Assembly: GCA_027382625.1 (NCBI GenBank)
Contig: JAJKFJ010022871.1
Span: 62,001-126,000, forward strand
Origin: Tetmemena sp. SeJ-2015
Taxonomy: Eukaryota; Ciliophora; Spirotrichea; Sporadotrichida; Oxytrichidae
DNA length: 64,000 nt
Reading direction: 5' to 3'
The notes under the pieces are model-generated. The model ran no database searches and had not been told where the DNA came from. It worked only from the letters and a program-made list of their open reading frames with translations. Positions 23,940 through 36,030 of the stretch are shown piece after piece; position 1 is the first letter of the stretch, and each line of letters begins with the position of its first letter. The position numbers and the translations under genes were made by a program.

Positions 23940-26073
23940 TCAGCAGAAGAATGACTAAACAGAAAATTAATTTCCTAAATATTAGAATATGCAAATGAAG
24001 CTTTTAATTGAATATAATTGCAGGATGAGTCTTACTTTGTGTCCATAGGGAAGATTTTTCTATGAGGGAATTTGTAATGTAGACTGGCTTGAACTGTCTC
24101 CTCTTTACTAAATTAATAGCAATTATAAATTAATGTCCTCTTTAAATAGCATTTCAGCACTAGTCTCTTTGCCTTCGAAAACATTATTTATCTTATTAAA
24201 CTACGCTTAAACATTATTCTTGTAAGATTCATAATTAATATTCTTAAACAAAGTATTCATGCTAAAATTGAAATAGATTATGGATTATGTTTTCATTTCT
24301 TTTCCTTTTTTACTCTTTCCATAAAGATTTAAGCATAATTTTCGACTTTGATACCCCAATTTACAAGATAGAAGAAGTAGGTTGCTAAAATAGACATAGA
24401 CACCAGCATCGCTATCCAAATTGCTTATATACCCATGTTAGCATACTTCATGAGAACGACTTGTAATGGTAGGCACAGACCATAGAAGCACAAAGTCATT
24501 AACAAAAGTTGAATGCATAATTTATTCAATTGATTTTTAAACAAAAGCGTTTAGTTTTGTGCTCCAAATCCCCTGATAATTCCCTATAGCCACCCTTGAG
24601 CGCAATCAAAGAATATGGTCACGGTAATAAGCAAGATAACTGACTCTGTTTACTTAAGTACTTCTGGGGATTGAGTGAAAATCGCAAACACATTTTAATT
24701 AAATAACCATTACTATTAAATGTAGTATAGATATTATTGATCGTTCCTTAGAATGATAAGACTCGCAACTTGCAAGAAAGCTAAACTGAATCCAATTACT
24801 TGTATATTCATCTTTACAACTCTTAGCCTTGTAGAAATCCTGAGCTCCAAGTGCTTATCCAACCAGACTTGTTCCCTACTGAAGAATTTCTAAATTCCTC
24901 ATTTAAATTTTACTTATTGTAAAAGAAAGAGCAAGACATGAAGTGTAATAAAAACGAAGCACTGTGTAAATAATGAGCTAAGCTGCGGCGACTTCAGGAC
25001 TTATCAAGCTTGCGAGAAGGATTTAAAACTGATAGCACCAACTTTTTAGACAGGTCATTATCAACGAGGGTAACCCAAGGCTCCAATAAGCCCCGAGTTT
25101 AGTGAATGAGTCTCTTTAAACAAAGAATTTAATTTCTTAACGATTGGAATTTTTAATAAAGTAAGTTGCAAAAGCAGGACGAAGAGAGGAGTTTAGATAA
25201 ATTAGTATGTGCAAGATTATGATATTCAGAGTGAAGCTACACACATTTGATAAACCTGCCCCAACCAAATTCATTTGCAGCTTGTAGATAAACAGATAAA
25301 CATTTATCTACTAGAATAGTTTAATGCAATAATGGTATCTTGATTTAGTTCCAAAAAAGATGAAAGAAAATAGTTATCATGAATGTGATAGTAACTTGCT
25401 TAGATTATCCAAGAGCATTTACAGATTATCTACTGATATCAAATTAGACGCTTATGAATAGAGCTAGAAAATTCAAGCTGACATATTTAGCAGCCTCACT
25501 TCTTAAATTTGCGCCTGCTTCACCAGGTTCTCCTATTTTTACAGCCTCAAAATAATAGCTGCTGAATTAAAGTAAGATTGCGAAAGGGATTGAAGCCAAA
25601 GTTACTACGACTCTTGCTCTTGAAATATAAGTTCTGCACATTTCAAGGTCTTTCGCTCCATAAGATTGTGATACCAGTGTTCCCAAAGCAGAGTTGAAAC
25701 CGAGAAGGATTACTGCTACTATAGTAGTCGCAACATTCAGTATAAATTTAAATTTTAGCTAATAAAATTAGCTTAATGTTTATTTGCTACACCATATGCT
25801 GCCAGATGTTATGGGTCCTCAATTCTGCCGATAAAATAGAGGGCTATTATATCAAACAGCGCCCATTGAATGGATGCTAAGTTAGCAGGGATCCCAATTC
25901 TAAATATCTTTATTACTCTAAAATAAAACATAATGGAAGTTATATCTCTCCATAATAGCTTTGTCTTTTGTTATTCAGCTATTATTTCATAAATTCTTTT
26001 CTTCTTCTTATTTATAATTTTCATCTATTTTGGGCAGTAGAGCCTCTTTTAAAGATTTGTCTTCATATTCCAT
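23940..26073 (-). CDS. MATE-family multidrug/toxin efflux transporter
   Basis: Cation antiporter of the MATE family, about 12 membrane helices, exporting organic compounds. Start ATG 26073 (MEYEDKSLKEALLP). Family features: IGIPANLASIQWALFDIIA (TM1), FNSALGTLVSQSYGAKDL, then DCAQGWLQGIIRGFGAQ near the C-terminal half and YFFYLVNWGIK in the last helix. Several introns or IESs interrupt it (about 25760, 25450, 24900). The IES at 24230 links the last helix to a hydrophilic tail (ESYKNNVQAQFNKINNVFEG), so the reading frame at 23940-24260 belongs to this gene. Divergent from the next MATE gene with a 349-bp shared upstream region. Confidence 0.85.
24230..24340. other. IES in MATE gene, pointer CATAATT
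   Basis: CATAATT at 24230-24236 and 24334-24340. Excision of 104 bp joins VNWGIKVENY to ESYKNNVQAQFNK on the minus strand and removes a TGA. Confidence 0.82.
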
Positions 26074-26422
26074 TTTTGTAAATTATTTTATCAGAATTAA
26101 ATCCTTAAACTTTAATTTATATATTTCTCTTGACCAATAGAGAATATTTCCCCTCGATTTAATTCTAGCATTTCAAAAAAGTAGCAAAGACACGATATTT
26201 GAATATGAAAATAATTGGACCTCTAGTCTGATATTCTTCCTATTTAATTATTCATTGGTATAAATTTTGGAGATTGAGAGCTACTAGTTTATTAAATAAT
26301 TGTATAAACTTCTTCTTCATTACCAGTAAATTAGTAAGAGTTACTAAGTCTACTACTTTAAATTTCATTGGTATGCCGAATAATTAGTAGATTAATTCAA
26401 GAATAAAGTTTAACGACCTTCC
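26074..26422. promoter_or_regulatory. Divergent upstream region of two MATE genes
   Basis: AT-rich 349 bp between starts at 26073 and 26423. A related sequence lies upstream of the duplicate at about 31985-32312, including the shared string TATTTCTCTTGACCAATA. Conservation suggests promoter function, but no element can be named. Confidence 0.45.
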
Positions 26423-29400
26423 ATGAATAAACTGTTTAAAAAGAAAAGACACACCACACCCACCGATTCCTCAGACTTCTTTTGCCTAGAATCGAGACCA
26501 CAAGTTCAACTATTGGAGAATGATTACACTTAGCATCTACTGATTATCAGGATTAGGATTCTGATTCCAAATAAGGAAAGAACTTATAGAAGGAAATTTA
26601 GTTGGAGTTTAGTGAAATTTAGGAGGAAAGTTATGTGGTAGAGGAGGGGCTGTCTAATACCATCCTCAAGGACAAAGAAAGAAGAGAGTTACCAACGGTC
26701 AACTAAGACTCTCAAGGAAACTACTATTGGGAGATATAGGCAAAATACGAATTGTTGATCGTGAATTTGGAAAATGCAAAATAAAAGGCTCTTGATTACA
26801 AGACAGAGTTTAATTGGTTCACTAAAATGATTAATAAAAACTAATAATGGCTCTCTATAGTTCATCTCTATTCAAAACCAATTAGCACATCGTTGTCTCA
26901 ATTTCTCCTCATTTCTAAAGATCCCAGAAATTTATTGGAGCAAGAAGAGAAAATGATGATAAATGAAAACTTTCACAAATATGATGAATTAATTCAGTAA
27001 ACAAAAATTATAATGAGCACAAAGCACAGCTAATCCATAAAATTAATTCCTCGCATGATTGGAAAAAAATTTATCTGCTTTAGTTCATAAATTAAATGAT
27101 GATAACTAATGACTGCATATACTGAGTACTGTAATTTTAATGTATTACTACTTGCTTTAACAAAAAAGGATTCCTTTTTTCTACTAGTATTTAACAAATT
27201 CACCAAAAATTATTCGAATTTTACCTATAATATGCATGGTTGTTCCTGCAAATCTGGCGAACATTTAGTGGGGTCTCTTCGAACTATTAACTATGTACTT
27301 CCTGAGTAAGAATGCGGATTCAAATCAAATAGCTGCCTATGGATTAGTTAAGGTTTAAAATTTTGTAATGCTTTAGTTTTAATCATAATTTCATTTAAAC
27401 GTGATAGTAAACTTTATCGCAGCGATGCTCTTAGGACTTAATAGCACTCTGAATACCTTGGTATCGCAAGCCTTTGGGCGTAATGATCTTCAATTGTGCA
27501 AGGCTTAGATAGACAGAGCAAGAATGATTATTTCATTCGTATTTATTCCTCTCGTTTTACTTATGCAGTTTTATTTATATTTAAGTATATTTGAAGATGT
27601 GAATTAAGTTTAGTAGTGAAGTGATGAGTTTTTTGAATGTGACTGAGCCAGAATTGAACCACCAATCTTCTTGGGCTCTACGAATAAGTTTGGTGGGATT
27701 GTTTATTAGTATTCAGTTTGACATCTCAAAGTAAGCCGTCTATAGCATGAAATAAGCGAGATTAGTAGTCGTTACTCTTGGAATAAGTCTTCTATTTCAT
27801 TACTTATGGACCTAAACCTAGAATAAAGAAGTTTAACTTCCTTTTTAAGTTAAAGATTTATTTTATAAATCGGAATTCATTTTAATCAAATCTAAAGTAT
27901 TATGCATTATGTCATCTAAAAAATAATTTACTCTGAAAATTAATTGAAAAGGTTCAGGGTAAAGTAATGGTTGGTAAAAATATCCGCTCAACATTTAAAT
28001 TTACTAAATGTATTATCATAGAATATATGAGTTTACTTGTATATTGAGAAGTTACAGTTGGGGATAAGAGGTGCAGCTTTAGCAAACTTCACCTGTTTTA
28101 CACTGAATCTTACTATTATTCACATACTAATCCACTCTCAAAATACAATAAGCAAAGCCTTTACCTTATAAACTAACAGTATAGTTTGCTATCTCTATAG
28201 TAAATTGAATTAATTTAAGTTTAGGGAGTGTGGAAATAGGAATAAAAAGGTATCAAAAGTTATATGAAGCTTGGGATTCCTTCAATGTTGACCAGTTGCT
28301 TCAATAATTGGTGTAATCATATTTAGCTCCCTCTGGCCTTGCTTATCAGCCCTTAAGCAGTGGCCACTCATCTCCTCATTCAAACCATCCTAAGGTTGTT
28401 TTACACAACAGCGGTTGCACTTTAAAATACAAGTGCAAACTAATTATAGTATACTTTAAATAACAGGGTGTTGCATGATAGGACAAGCATTTAATCATAT
28501 ATGATTACTTTTATATTTGGGAATGGCAATTCAGCAAAAGTAAAGAAAATTAGGAAAAACTTGCATGAAGTCAGCATTAAAAAAGATCTTCAAAATATAA
28601 ATAATTTTAACTATGAATAAAATTAAATTTTAATTTTCTAATCAAAATTAAACAATATAAGTTTTGCTTTTTATTTCATTTTAATTCACGATTTTTATAA
28701 GATTTTTTTAAAAGCTAAAGTTTTAAAATGTTTTTTTTTATTGAATATATTTTTCAAGTAAATTTTTTTCCTTTAAAATTATATCTTTATAAATAAAGGG
28801 CTGCCAAAAGATCCAAAAAGTAATTAATAAATAATAATTTTTAATGTCATGGATTTATTCTTCTGGAATAGTTTTATTGTTTACAGCCCTTAGGATAACG
28901 TTTAATAAGTCTTTAAAAATAAATATCACGTCTCTCGCTCTAATGATAGTTTCTTACTAAATTTCAATCCCAAATCTAGCTAATTTTGGATTGATACCAT
29001 GATTGCAATTTTTAAGTTTTTACTTGAAAGAAATAATTTACTTTTTGCATTACTCTTGGAATATTACAGTTGCTGGTTTTGAACATTTTTCGAAGCTATA
29101 TTTTCTATTTATAACTTGATTTTATATTTTCTCGTTATTTACTTCTGAACCAGAGTGTACAGAGAAAATAAATGGCTTGATCTTGCTAATTAGTTGTACC
29201 TATTTCCTGGACTACTGCCAAATTTGGCTTTAAGGGATTATCAGAGGGTTGGGTGCACAGCATAAAACACTTTTATAATTCTTTTGCATGTATTTTATAT
29301 GACTTCTTGCATAAGGTTTCTCATTTTACGTGGTGTGCATTCCGGTATAAATAGTACTTATTCGTTATTTTGGCATGGGTTTGGAGGCTATGTGGATTGG

Positions 29401-29612
29401 AATGTTGTTTGCCATGATCATTTTGGCTTGCAATAATTTATACTTACAAACACATTACATACAAATTTTAAATATATTTCTACTTGGTTAATTGGGGACT
29501 AAATTCAACAATTCACATGAGGCCACATAAATTATAATAACAGCCATAAACTTATCAAAGCGAGAACAATGCTGCTCTTAAAATTAAGATTTTACCAAAT
29601 CATAAGGATTGA
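26423..29612 (+). CDS. MATE-family transporter, copy 1 (carries extra IESs)
   Basis: Start ATG 26423 (MNKLFKKKRHTTPTDSSDFF), then a long acidic cytosolic head. Excision of the 493-bp IES at 26734 gives YYWEIICMVVPANLANIQWG, the start of MATE helix 1. Further family blocks: LNTLVSQAFGRNDLQLCKAQ, PELNHQSSWALRISLVG, QLGIRGAALANFTCF, MKLGIPSMLTSC, DYCQIWLQGIIRGLGAQ and GMGLEAMWIGMLFAMI, and after the IES at 29441 YLVNWGLNS. TGA 29610. Compared with copy 2 it has a 1-nt loss near 26530 (CTTAGCATC versus CTGCGGCATC) that shifts the head frame, so it may be decaying. AT-rich DNA at 28640-29040 lies within the gene. Confidence 0.8.
26734..27229. other. 493-bp IES with internal ORF, absent from paralogue
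   Basis: Left pointer ATA at 26734-26736, right ATA at 27227-27229. The duplicate at 32313-34909 reads straight across this point (GGGAGATAATATGC), exactly the predicted excision product. Inside, 26737-27099 is open for 121 codons (VNLENAKQKALDYKTEF, LLISKDPRNLLEQEEK), continuing the upstream frame to TGA 27097. Confidence 0.85.
29441..29485. other. IES in MATE copy 1, pointer TACTT, absent from paralogue
   Basis: TACTT at 29441-29445 and 29481-29485. Excision of 40 bp gives LACNNLYLVNWGLN; the duplicate has LASFYFYLVNWGLN with no insert at this place (about 34764). Confidence 0.85.
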
Positions 29613-31065
29613 AATAAGAAAAGATCATGCAACAGACTGATCGTTATGCTATTACCCAATATTAGAAAAATAAGGTTAATTAGGTTTTAAAATTTGTAAA
29701 TATTTTATATGAAAATTAAAGATACATTAAATTCCAAATCAACTTAAATTAATGTGCAGGAAAAATGTAAGACCTGTACAGTTTTTTTTTAAAAAAGGAT
29801 TCTTAAATAGATATTAAAAATTTTTATTCTAATTATAATCCAGCGTTAATATATAATGTAAAAAAATGGAGACTATGAAACTAATCGTTCGAAGTTCAAT
29901 CAAAAATAAAATAATTACAAAATTTAGTGTAAAGAATGAAGTAGAATTTCATTTAAATTAAAATTTGTCCCTTTTTTGTAATAGTTTTTTATCTTCAAAT
30001 TTATTTAAGATTTTGCTTTTAATTTTTTTTTGCTAAATTTAAGATTTAAACTTTTTAAAAAGTGAACTAAATATAAAATTAAGTCTTTCCGAAACTTAAT
30101 TATCACAAATAAATATTCTGAATTAAATATAATTTTGTGTCGGTTTATTTATGAAAAAATAAAAGTTTAATCGTAAACGATGATTTGCTCTTGATAAAGA
30201 AGAATATCGTTAGTCTATAGATTAATATAACAGTTAACTTATTTCAGACTAATGAAAGAATCTTAAATGGACTGTATTACTGATATAAGCTTGATTTTAG
30301 AAATTGTTAAAACCTAATTAACTCTGTAAGAGGTAACAGTATTAATTAGTACTATTAGGGAACTAAGCCATGATATAAATAGCAGTAGGTCTTAATGAGA
30401 AAAGCGGTTAATAAGTTGAAAATTTAAATTCAAAAATCAGTAATTATAATTTATATTATAGTAAAAAATAGAAATGGATAAAGCTTTTTCACTATTAGAC
30501 CCATCATTCGCCATGGAATAAAAAATGTATTTGTATGAATTTGTAGACTTAAATGATCTTTCCTATCTTAAAATAAAATTGTAATAAATAGCAAATGGGC
30601 GTTTAATGGAGAAAGCCACTATCCATTTCTATTTTTTTGCTATAATGTAAATTATAATTACTAATCTCTATATTTAATTTTTAACTTATTAATTTACTCG
30701 TTAAGACTTACTATTATATATATAATGGATTAGTTCTCTAATGGCACAAATTAATATATTTTAATTCCCATACTGTTAGCTCTTACAAAGATATTAGATT
30801 TTAACAAATACTAAAATCAAGCTTAAATTAGTAATATTCGAAGGCTAACTAAATAAAAGAAAATTTTGATTTGGAAATTCTTAATTGTCAACTTGAAGGG
30901 CAGGAAAATATTATTTTAAAACCTTCTCTTCACCTTGATGAATTAAATTACACCGATAAATAACATAACTTAATATTTAATAACTTAAACTGTAGTCACT
31001 CTCTTTCTTCACTCATCCTTAATTTTTATTTTTATTTCATCACTCAATTCATTTAATAGAATAGT
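29613..31065. other. AT-rich intergenic stretch with one weak ORF
   Basis: Mostly A/T runs. One plus frame from ATG 30476 (MDKAFSLLDPSFAMEQKM) stays open about 140 codons to TGA near 30869, but composition becomes random after about 60 codons. It could be a gene fragment or chance; not called as a gene. Confidence 0.4.
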
Positions 31066-31965
31066 CTACATTTAATTTGATAATTTAGTAAAGAGGAGAA
31101 AGTTCAAGCCATTTCTCCATTAAAAAATCATTCCATAGACACAAAGTAAGCCCCATGCTCCAATTATTTTTTCATTTAAAACTTTATTTACATTTTCAAA
31201 TTTTAAGTAAATTAATGTCCTTCTAAAAAGAATTTCAACACTAGTCTCTTTTCCTGCAAAAATTATTTATATTATTTAACAACGCTAAATATAATTTTTG
31301 GAACATTTATTTTCAATATTCTCCAAAGAGAAATACAAGTTCTTTTTTCCTTTTTATGCTCTTTCCATTAATATTTTTAAAGGAATAATTTTCACTTTGT
31401 TTCCCCAATTTACAAGATAGAAGAAATATGTTGCTAAAATTAACTTAGACACCAGCATTGCTATCCAAATAGATTATATACCCATTCTTGCATACTTTCT
31501 TTATAAGCACGACTTGTAATGGCAGGCACAAACAATAGAAGCACAAAGTCATTAAAAAAAATTAATTTAATTCAATGCGTTACAGTTTGCAAAGCGTTTA
31601 GTTTTGAACTCCAAATCTTCTGATGATTCCTTATAACCATCCTTTAAGCGCAATCAAAGAATATAGTCACGGTAATAAGCAAGAAAACTAACTCTTCTTG
31701 TTTTAGCACCTCAGAAGATGAAGTAAAAATCGCAAACAGATTTTAAATTTAATGAGAATATCTTTTTTTTAAAAAAAGTGTTCCCTAGGCGGAGTTGAAA
31801 ACAGAATTATTAGTGCTACTATAGTAGTTGCACCATTCAGATAATCTCAATTTTAAAAGATAGATATTTGTTTAATGTTTATTTGCTGCCTATTAATTTC
31901 ATTAATTTCTTTTAAAATTTTTTCAAAATTTTTAAAACCTTTTTAAAATTTTTTTTTCCAAAAAA
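31066..31965 (-). pseudogene. Deleted pseudogene copy of the minus-strand MATE gene
   Basis: Matches 24010-25800 in the same order: tail region (31080-31330), last helices (31360-31750, still readable as GWLQGIIRRFGVQNQTL), then a jump to the segment equivalent to 25670-25800 at about 31785. Roughly 0.9-1 kb of the middle and most of the N-terminal end are missing. The last-helix block also has an extra base (GCGCTTAAAGGATGG versus GCGCTCAAGGGTGG) that breaks the frame. It keeps its place, divergent from MATE copy 2, as in the parent pair, so the whole divergent pair was duplicated and one arm decayed. Confidence 0.8.
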
Positions 31966-32312
31966 TAATCTTTAAAACATTAATTTATATATTTCTCTTG
32001 ACCAATAAATAATGTTTTTTCCTTCGATTTAATTCTAATATTCTAAAAATAAGTTGGGAAGATACGATATAAGAATATGAAAATAATTGAGACCTCTAGT
32101 CTAATATAATATTCTTATAGTCCTTGAATTATTCATCGGTATAACTTTTATAGATTTACTGCTGCGGGTTTATTAAATATTTGTTTAAACTTATTCTTCT
32201 TCTTCATTCAACCTCCAATAAATTAGTAGTTACTAAGTCTACTACTTTAAATTTCGTTTGGTATGCCGAATAATTAGTATATTAATTCAGGAATAAAGTT
32301 TAACAACCTTCC

Positions 32313-34909
32313 ATGAACAAACTATTTATAAAGAAAAGAAACACTGCCCCCACTGATTCCTCAGACTTCTTTTGCCTAGAATCCAAGCCACAAATACTAC
32401 TATTAGAAAATGACTATACTGCGGCATCTACTGAATATTAGGATTAGGATTCTGACTCCAAATAAGGAAAGAATTTCTATAGGGAAATGGAGTTGGAGTT
32501 TAGTGAAATTTAAGAGGAAAGTTATGAACCTGAAGAGGGGCTATCTAATACCGTCCTAAAGGACAACGAAAGAAGAGAGTTACCAACGGTCAATTGTGAT
32601 TCTCAAGAAAACTACTATTGGGAGATAATATGCATGGTTGTTCCTGCAAATTTGGCGAACATTTAGTGGGGTCTCTTCGAACTATTAACTATGTACTTCC
32701 TGAGTAAGAATGCGGATTCAAATTAAATAGCTGCCTATGGATTAGTTAAGGTTTAAAATTTTGTAATGCTTTAGTTTTAATCATAATTTCATTTAAACGT
32801 GATAGTAAACTTTATCGCAGCTATTTTCATTGGACTTAACACCACTCTTAATACCTTGGTATCGCAAGCTTTTGGGCGTAACGATCTTCATTAGTGCAAA
32901 GCCTAGATAGATAGAGCAAGAATGATTATTTCATTCGCATTTATTCCTCTGATTCTACTTATGCAGTTTAAATTATGGATTAAGGGTTTTAAATTAAGTT
33001 TAGTGGCGAAGTAATGAGGTTTCTGAATGTGGCTGAGCCAGAACTGAACCACCAATCTTCTTGGGCTCTACGAATAAGTTTGGTGGGACTCTTTCTTAGC
33101 GTTCAGTTTGACATCTCAAAACAAGCAGTCTACTGTATGAGATAAGCGAGATTGGTAGTCCTGACTCTAGGAATAAGCCTTCTATTTCACTACTTATGGA
33201 CCTAAACTTAGAATAAAGTTGTTTAACACACTTCTTAAATTAAAGATAGAATTTCTAAGTAAAAAATCAAGAAAAAATAATAATATATGAGTATTTAGTA
33301 AAATTTCCATTTTCTGGTAGAACTAATTGGAAATGCTAGATAAAATAATAGAAGATTGAAAAATTTCCTTTATAATAAAAATATTTGAGTTTATTTGTAT
33401 ATTGAGAAGTTTCAGTTGGGAATAAGAGGTGCGGCTTTAGCGAACTTCAGCTGTTTTGCTCTCAATTTTACTATTCTTCATATTCTAATCCACTCCCAAA
33501 ATTCAATAAGCAAAGCCTTCACCTTATAAACTTAAAACATTTTCTCGTAATCTCTTTTTAAAATTAAATATTTTTTAATTTAAGGAGTTTGGAAATAGGA
33601 TGTGAAAGGTGTCAAAAAATACATGAAGCTTGGGATTCCATCTATGTTGACCAGCTGCCTCAAAAGTTGGTGTAACCATATTTAACTCCCTCTGGCCATG
33701 TTTATCAGCTCTGAAGCAGCGGCCACTCATCTCCTCATTCAAACCGTCCTACGGCTCTTTAATACCAACTACTCTCGCACTTTAAAATATTCCGTAAATT
33801 AATTTTATTGTACTTTAAATTACAGGGTGTAGTATGATAGGACAAGCATTTTAAAATATCTGATCTTCAAATTTAATTTATCTTTATATTTGGGGATGGC
33901 AATTCAGGAAAAGTAAGAAAAATTAGCAAAAACTTGCATGAAATCGGCATAAATAACTTATTTATAGAAATATTTTTTAATTAAAACAAAATAATTTTCA
34001 TTAATCCCTCTAATTAGAATTTTATTTACAATTTATCAAGGCTTTTTATAGTAAAAGATGAAGTTTTTAGAAAAAGGGGGCAAATTTTTATTTAAAATAT
34101 GCAAGGAAATTTTTTTCCCTTTTTTTTTAGAATCTTGGGGGGAGATAAAATTTTAAAAAAATTAATAAAACAATAATCATAAATTTTTTTTTAATAATAT
34201 CAATTTTAATAAAAATAATTTTAATTTTTTCTAATTTTAAAAAGCTTCAAAAAATACTTCGAAATGGCCATTTTAAATCTTTTTCAAAATTAAAAGCCAA
34301 AATTTTAAATTTAATTTTTACAAGTCTTTGGTTTTTAAATTTTTTTTTTGTAATTTATAGAATTAATTTATTATTGCATCACTCTTGGATTATTACAGTT
34401 GTCCGTTTTGAATATTTTTCGAAACGACATTTTCTCTTTACAATTTTATATTTTTATTTAAATTTTCTCTTTACTTTCTTCTGCGCCTGAGTCTACCAAG
34501 TAAATAAATGGCATGATCCTGCTAATTAGCTGTACTTACTTCTTAGACTGCTGCCAAAATTGGCTATAAGGTATTATCAGAGGGTTGGGTGCTCAGGATA
34601 AAACACTTTTTATTTTTATTCTCATTCATTTAACTAACTTCTTGCACAAGGTTTCTCATTTACGTGGTATGCATTCCGGTATAGATAGTTCTAATTCGTT
34701 ATTTGGGTGTTGGTTTGGAGGCGATGTGGATTGGAATGTGTTTTGCCATGCTCATTTTGGCTAGCTTTTATTTCTACTTGGTTAATTGGGGGCTAAATTT
34801 GCATTCAACTCTCCAGAGGCCAAATAAGTTATAATAACAGCCACCAAATTAACAAAGAGAGGGCTCAAATGCTCTAAAAATTTAAGTTTTGCCCAGTCCT
34901 AAGGATTGA
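32313..34909 (+). CDS. MATE-family transporter, copy 2 (IES-poor paralogue)
   Basis: Start ATG 32313. The head (residues 1-103) and first helix form one unbroken frame: ELPTVNCDSQENYYWEII runs directly into CMVVPANLANIQWGLFEL. Further blocks: LNTLVSQAFGRNDLHQC, SSWALRISLVGLFLSVQF, IRGAALANFSC, MKLGIPSMLTSC, a block near 34540 (QGIIRGLGAQ) and YFYLVNWGLNLHSTLQ. It ends KVLPSPKD-type (VLPSPKD) at TGA 34907, like copy 1 (ILPNHKD). Many differences from copy 1 are third-position or conservative, which argues that it is under selection and not a sequencing ghost. AT-rich segments at 33230-33400 and 33950-34380 must be removed. Membrane efflux pump as for the other copies. Confidence 0.82.
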
Positions 34910-36030
34910 AACATCTATGATCATGCAACAGATTGATCAATAAGTTATTCCAAATATTAGCAAAACAAAACTTATCAATAATTAATGGGATATTCTGGAT
35001 TAAAAAAGATGAAGATTTATTTATATCCAATTAATTGTTAGGGAAAAAGCAGTCATAGATGCTGCAAATTATGTTTAAATATTGATGTAAAAAGACATTT
35101 AAGATTTTATTTTCTAAATGTAAATTAACAATAATATAATGCAAAAAAAGTGACCACTAAACTAATTATTCGAAGTTCAATAAAACAAATAAAATAATTC
35201 ATAAATTTGCTTAAAGTAAAGGGTGAAGAAGAATATAAAATCAAATTTATTTAAGATAATATTTTTTTCTTTAAAATAAAGTAAAGTAAAATTTTAGGAA
35301 TATAATTAATAATAAATTTCTTAAAACAGCAATTATCGTACTGAATTAGAAAATCAGTTATTATCCTATGTAAGATTTTTTTCTTTAAAACGTCTAAAAT
35401 ATATCATAAAACTAGGTCTCCCTAAACTAATTTACAAATTCAAAATAATTTGTGGAATTAAAAAATTGATTTCTGTTTCCCCATTAATGGAATAAATAAG
35501 AAATAAAATATTTTGTTATTAAAGGAAAATCGCTATTTAAATTTTAAAACAAAAATTTTTTTTTAATTTGAAAAAATTAAAGGGAAATTAAGGAAAAAAT
35601 TTAAAAAAGAAAATTTTTTAAAATTTTAAAGGAATGGGGGAAAATTTTTTAAAATTTTTAATTTTTTAACACCATTGAAAATTCCTAATTTTTTAAATTT
35701 AAAATTTGTATCCCCTTCTTTTTCATTAACTTAATTTTTATTTTAAACATTAACTTTTTAAAAGAAATTTTTCATTTTTAATTTTTTTTTTAACTTTTTA
35801 ATTTTTTTTTTGGTTATTTATTTTTTTTTATTAAAAAATAATTTAAAACGTTTTCAAATAAGTTTAAAAACTTTTTTAATAAACATTTTTTAAAGTTTTA
35901 AAATATTAACATCTTATATTTAATTAATTATAAAGTTATGCTGGGTATATTTTACAGTTTTTTCGATTTTATAAAATATACAGATTTTAAACTTTATAAA
36001 AAGACAATCAAGTAAGCTAACTAATCGATT
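34910..36030. other. AT-rich low-complexity intergenic DNA
   Basis: No protein-like frame. 35540-35900 consists largely of A, T and G homopolymer runs and may be poorly resolved assembly. Nothing else seen. Confidence 0.5.

Noticed and set aside
26734..27229. Reading the 493-bp segment as an intron
   Set aside because: It has no GT-AG ends at the junction defined by copy 2, which fixes the boundary at ATA repeats.
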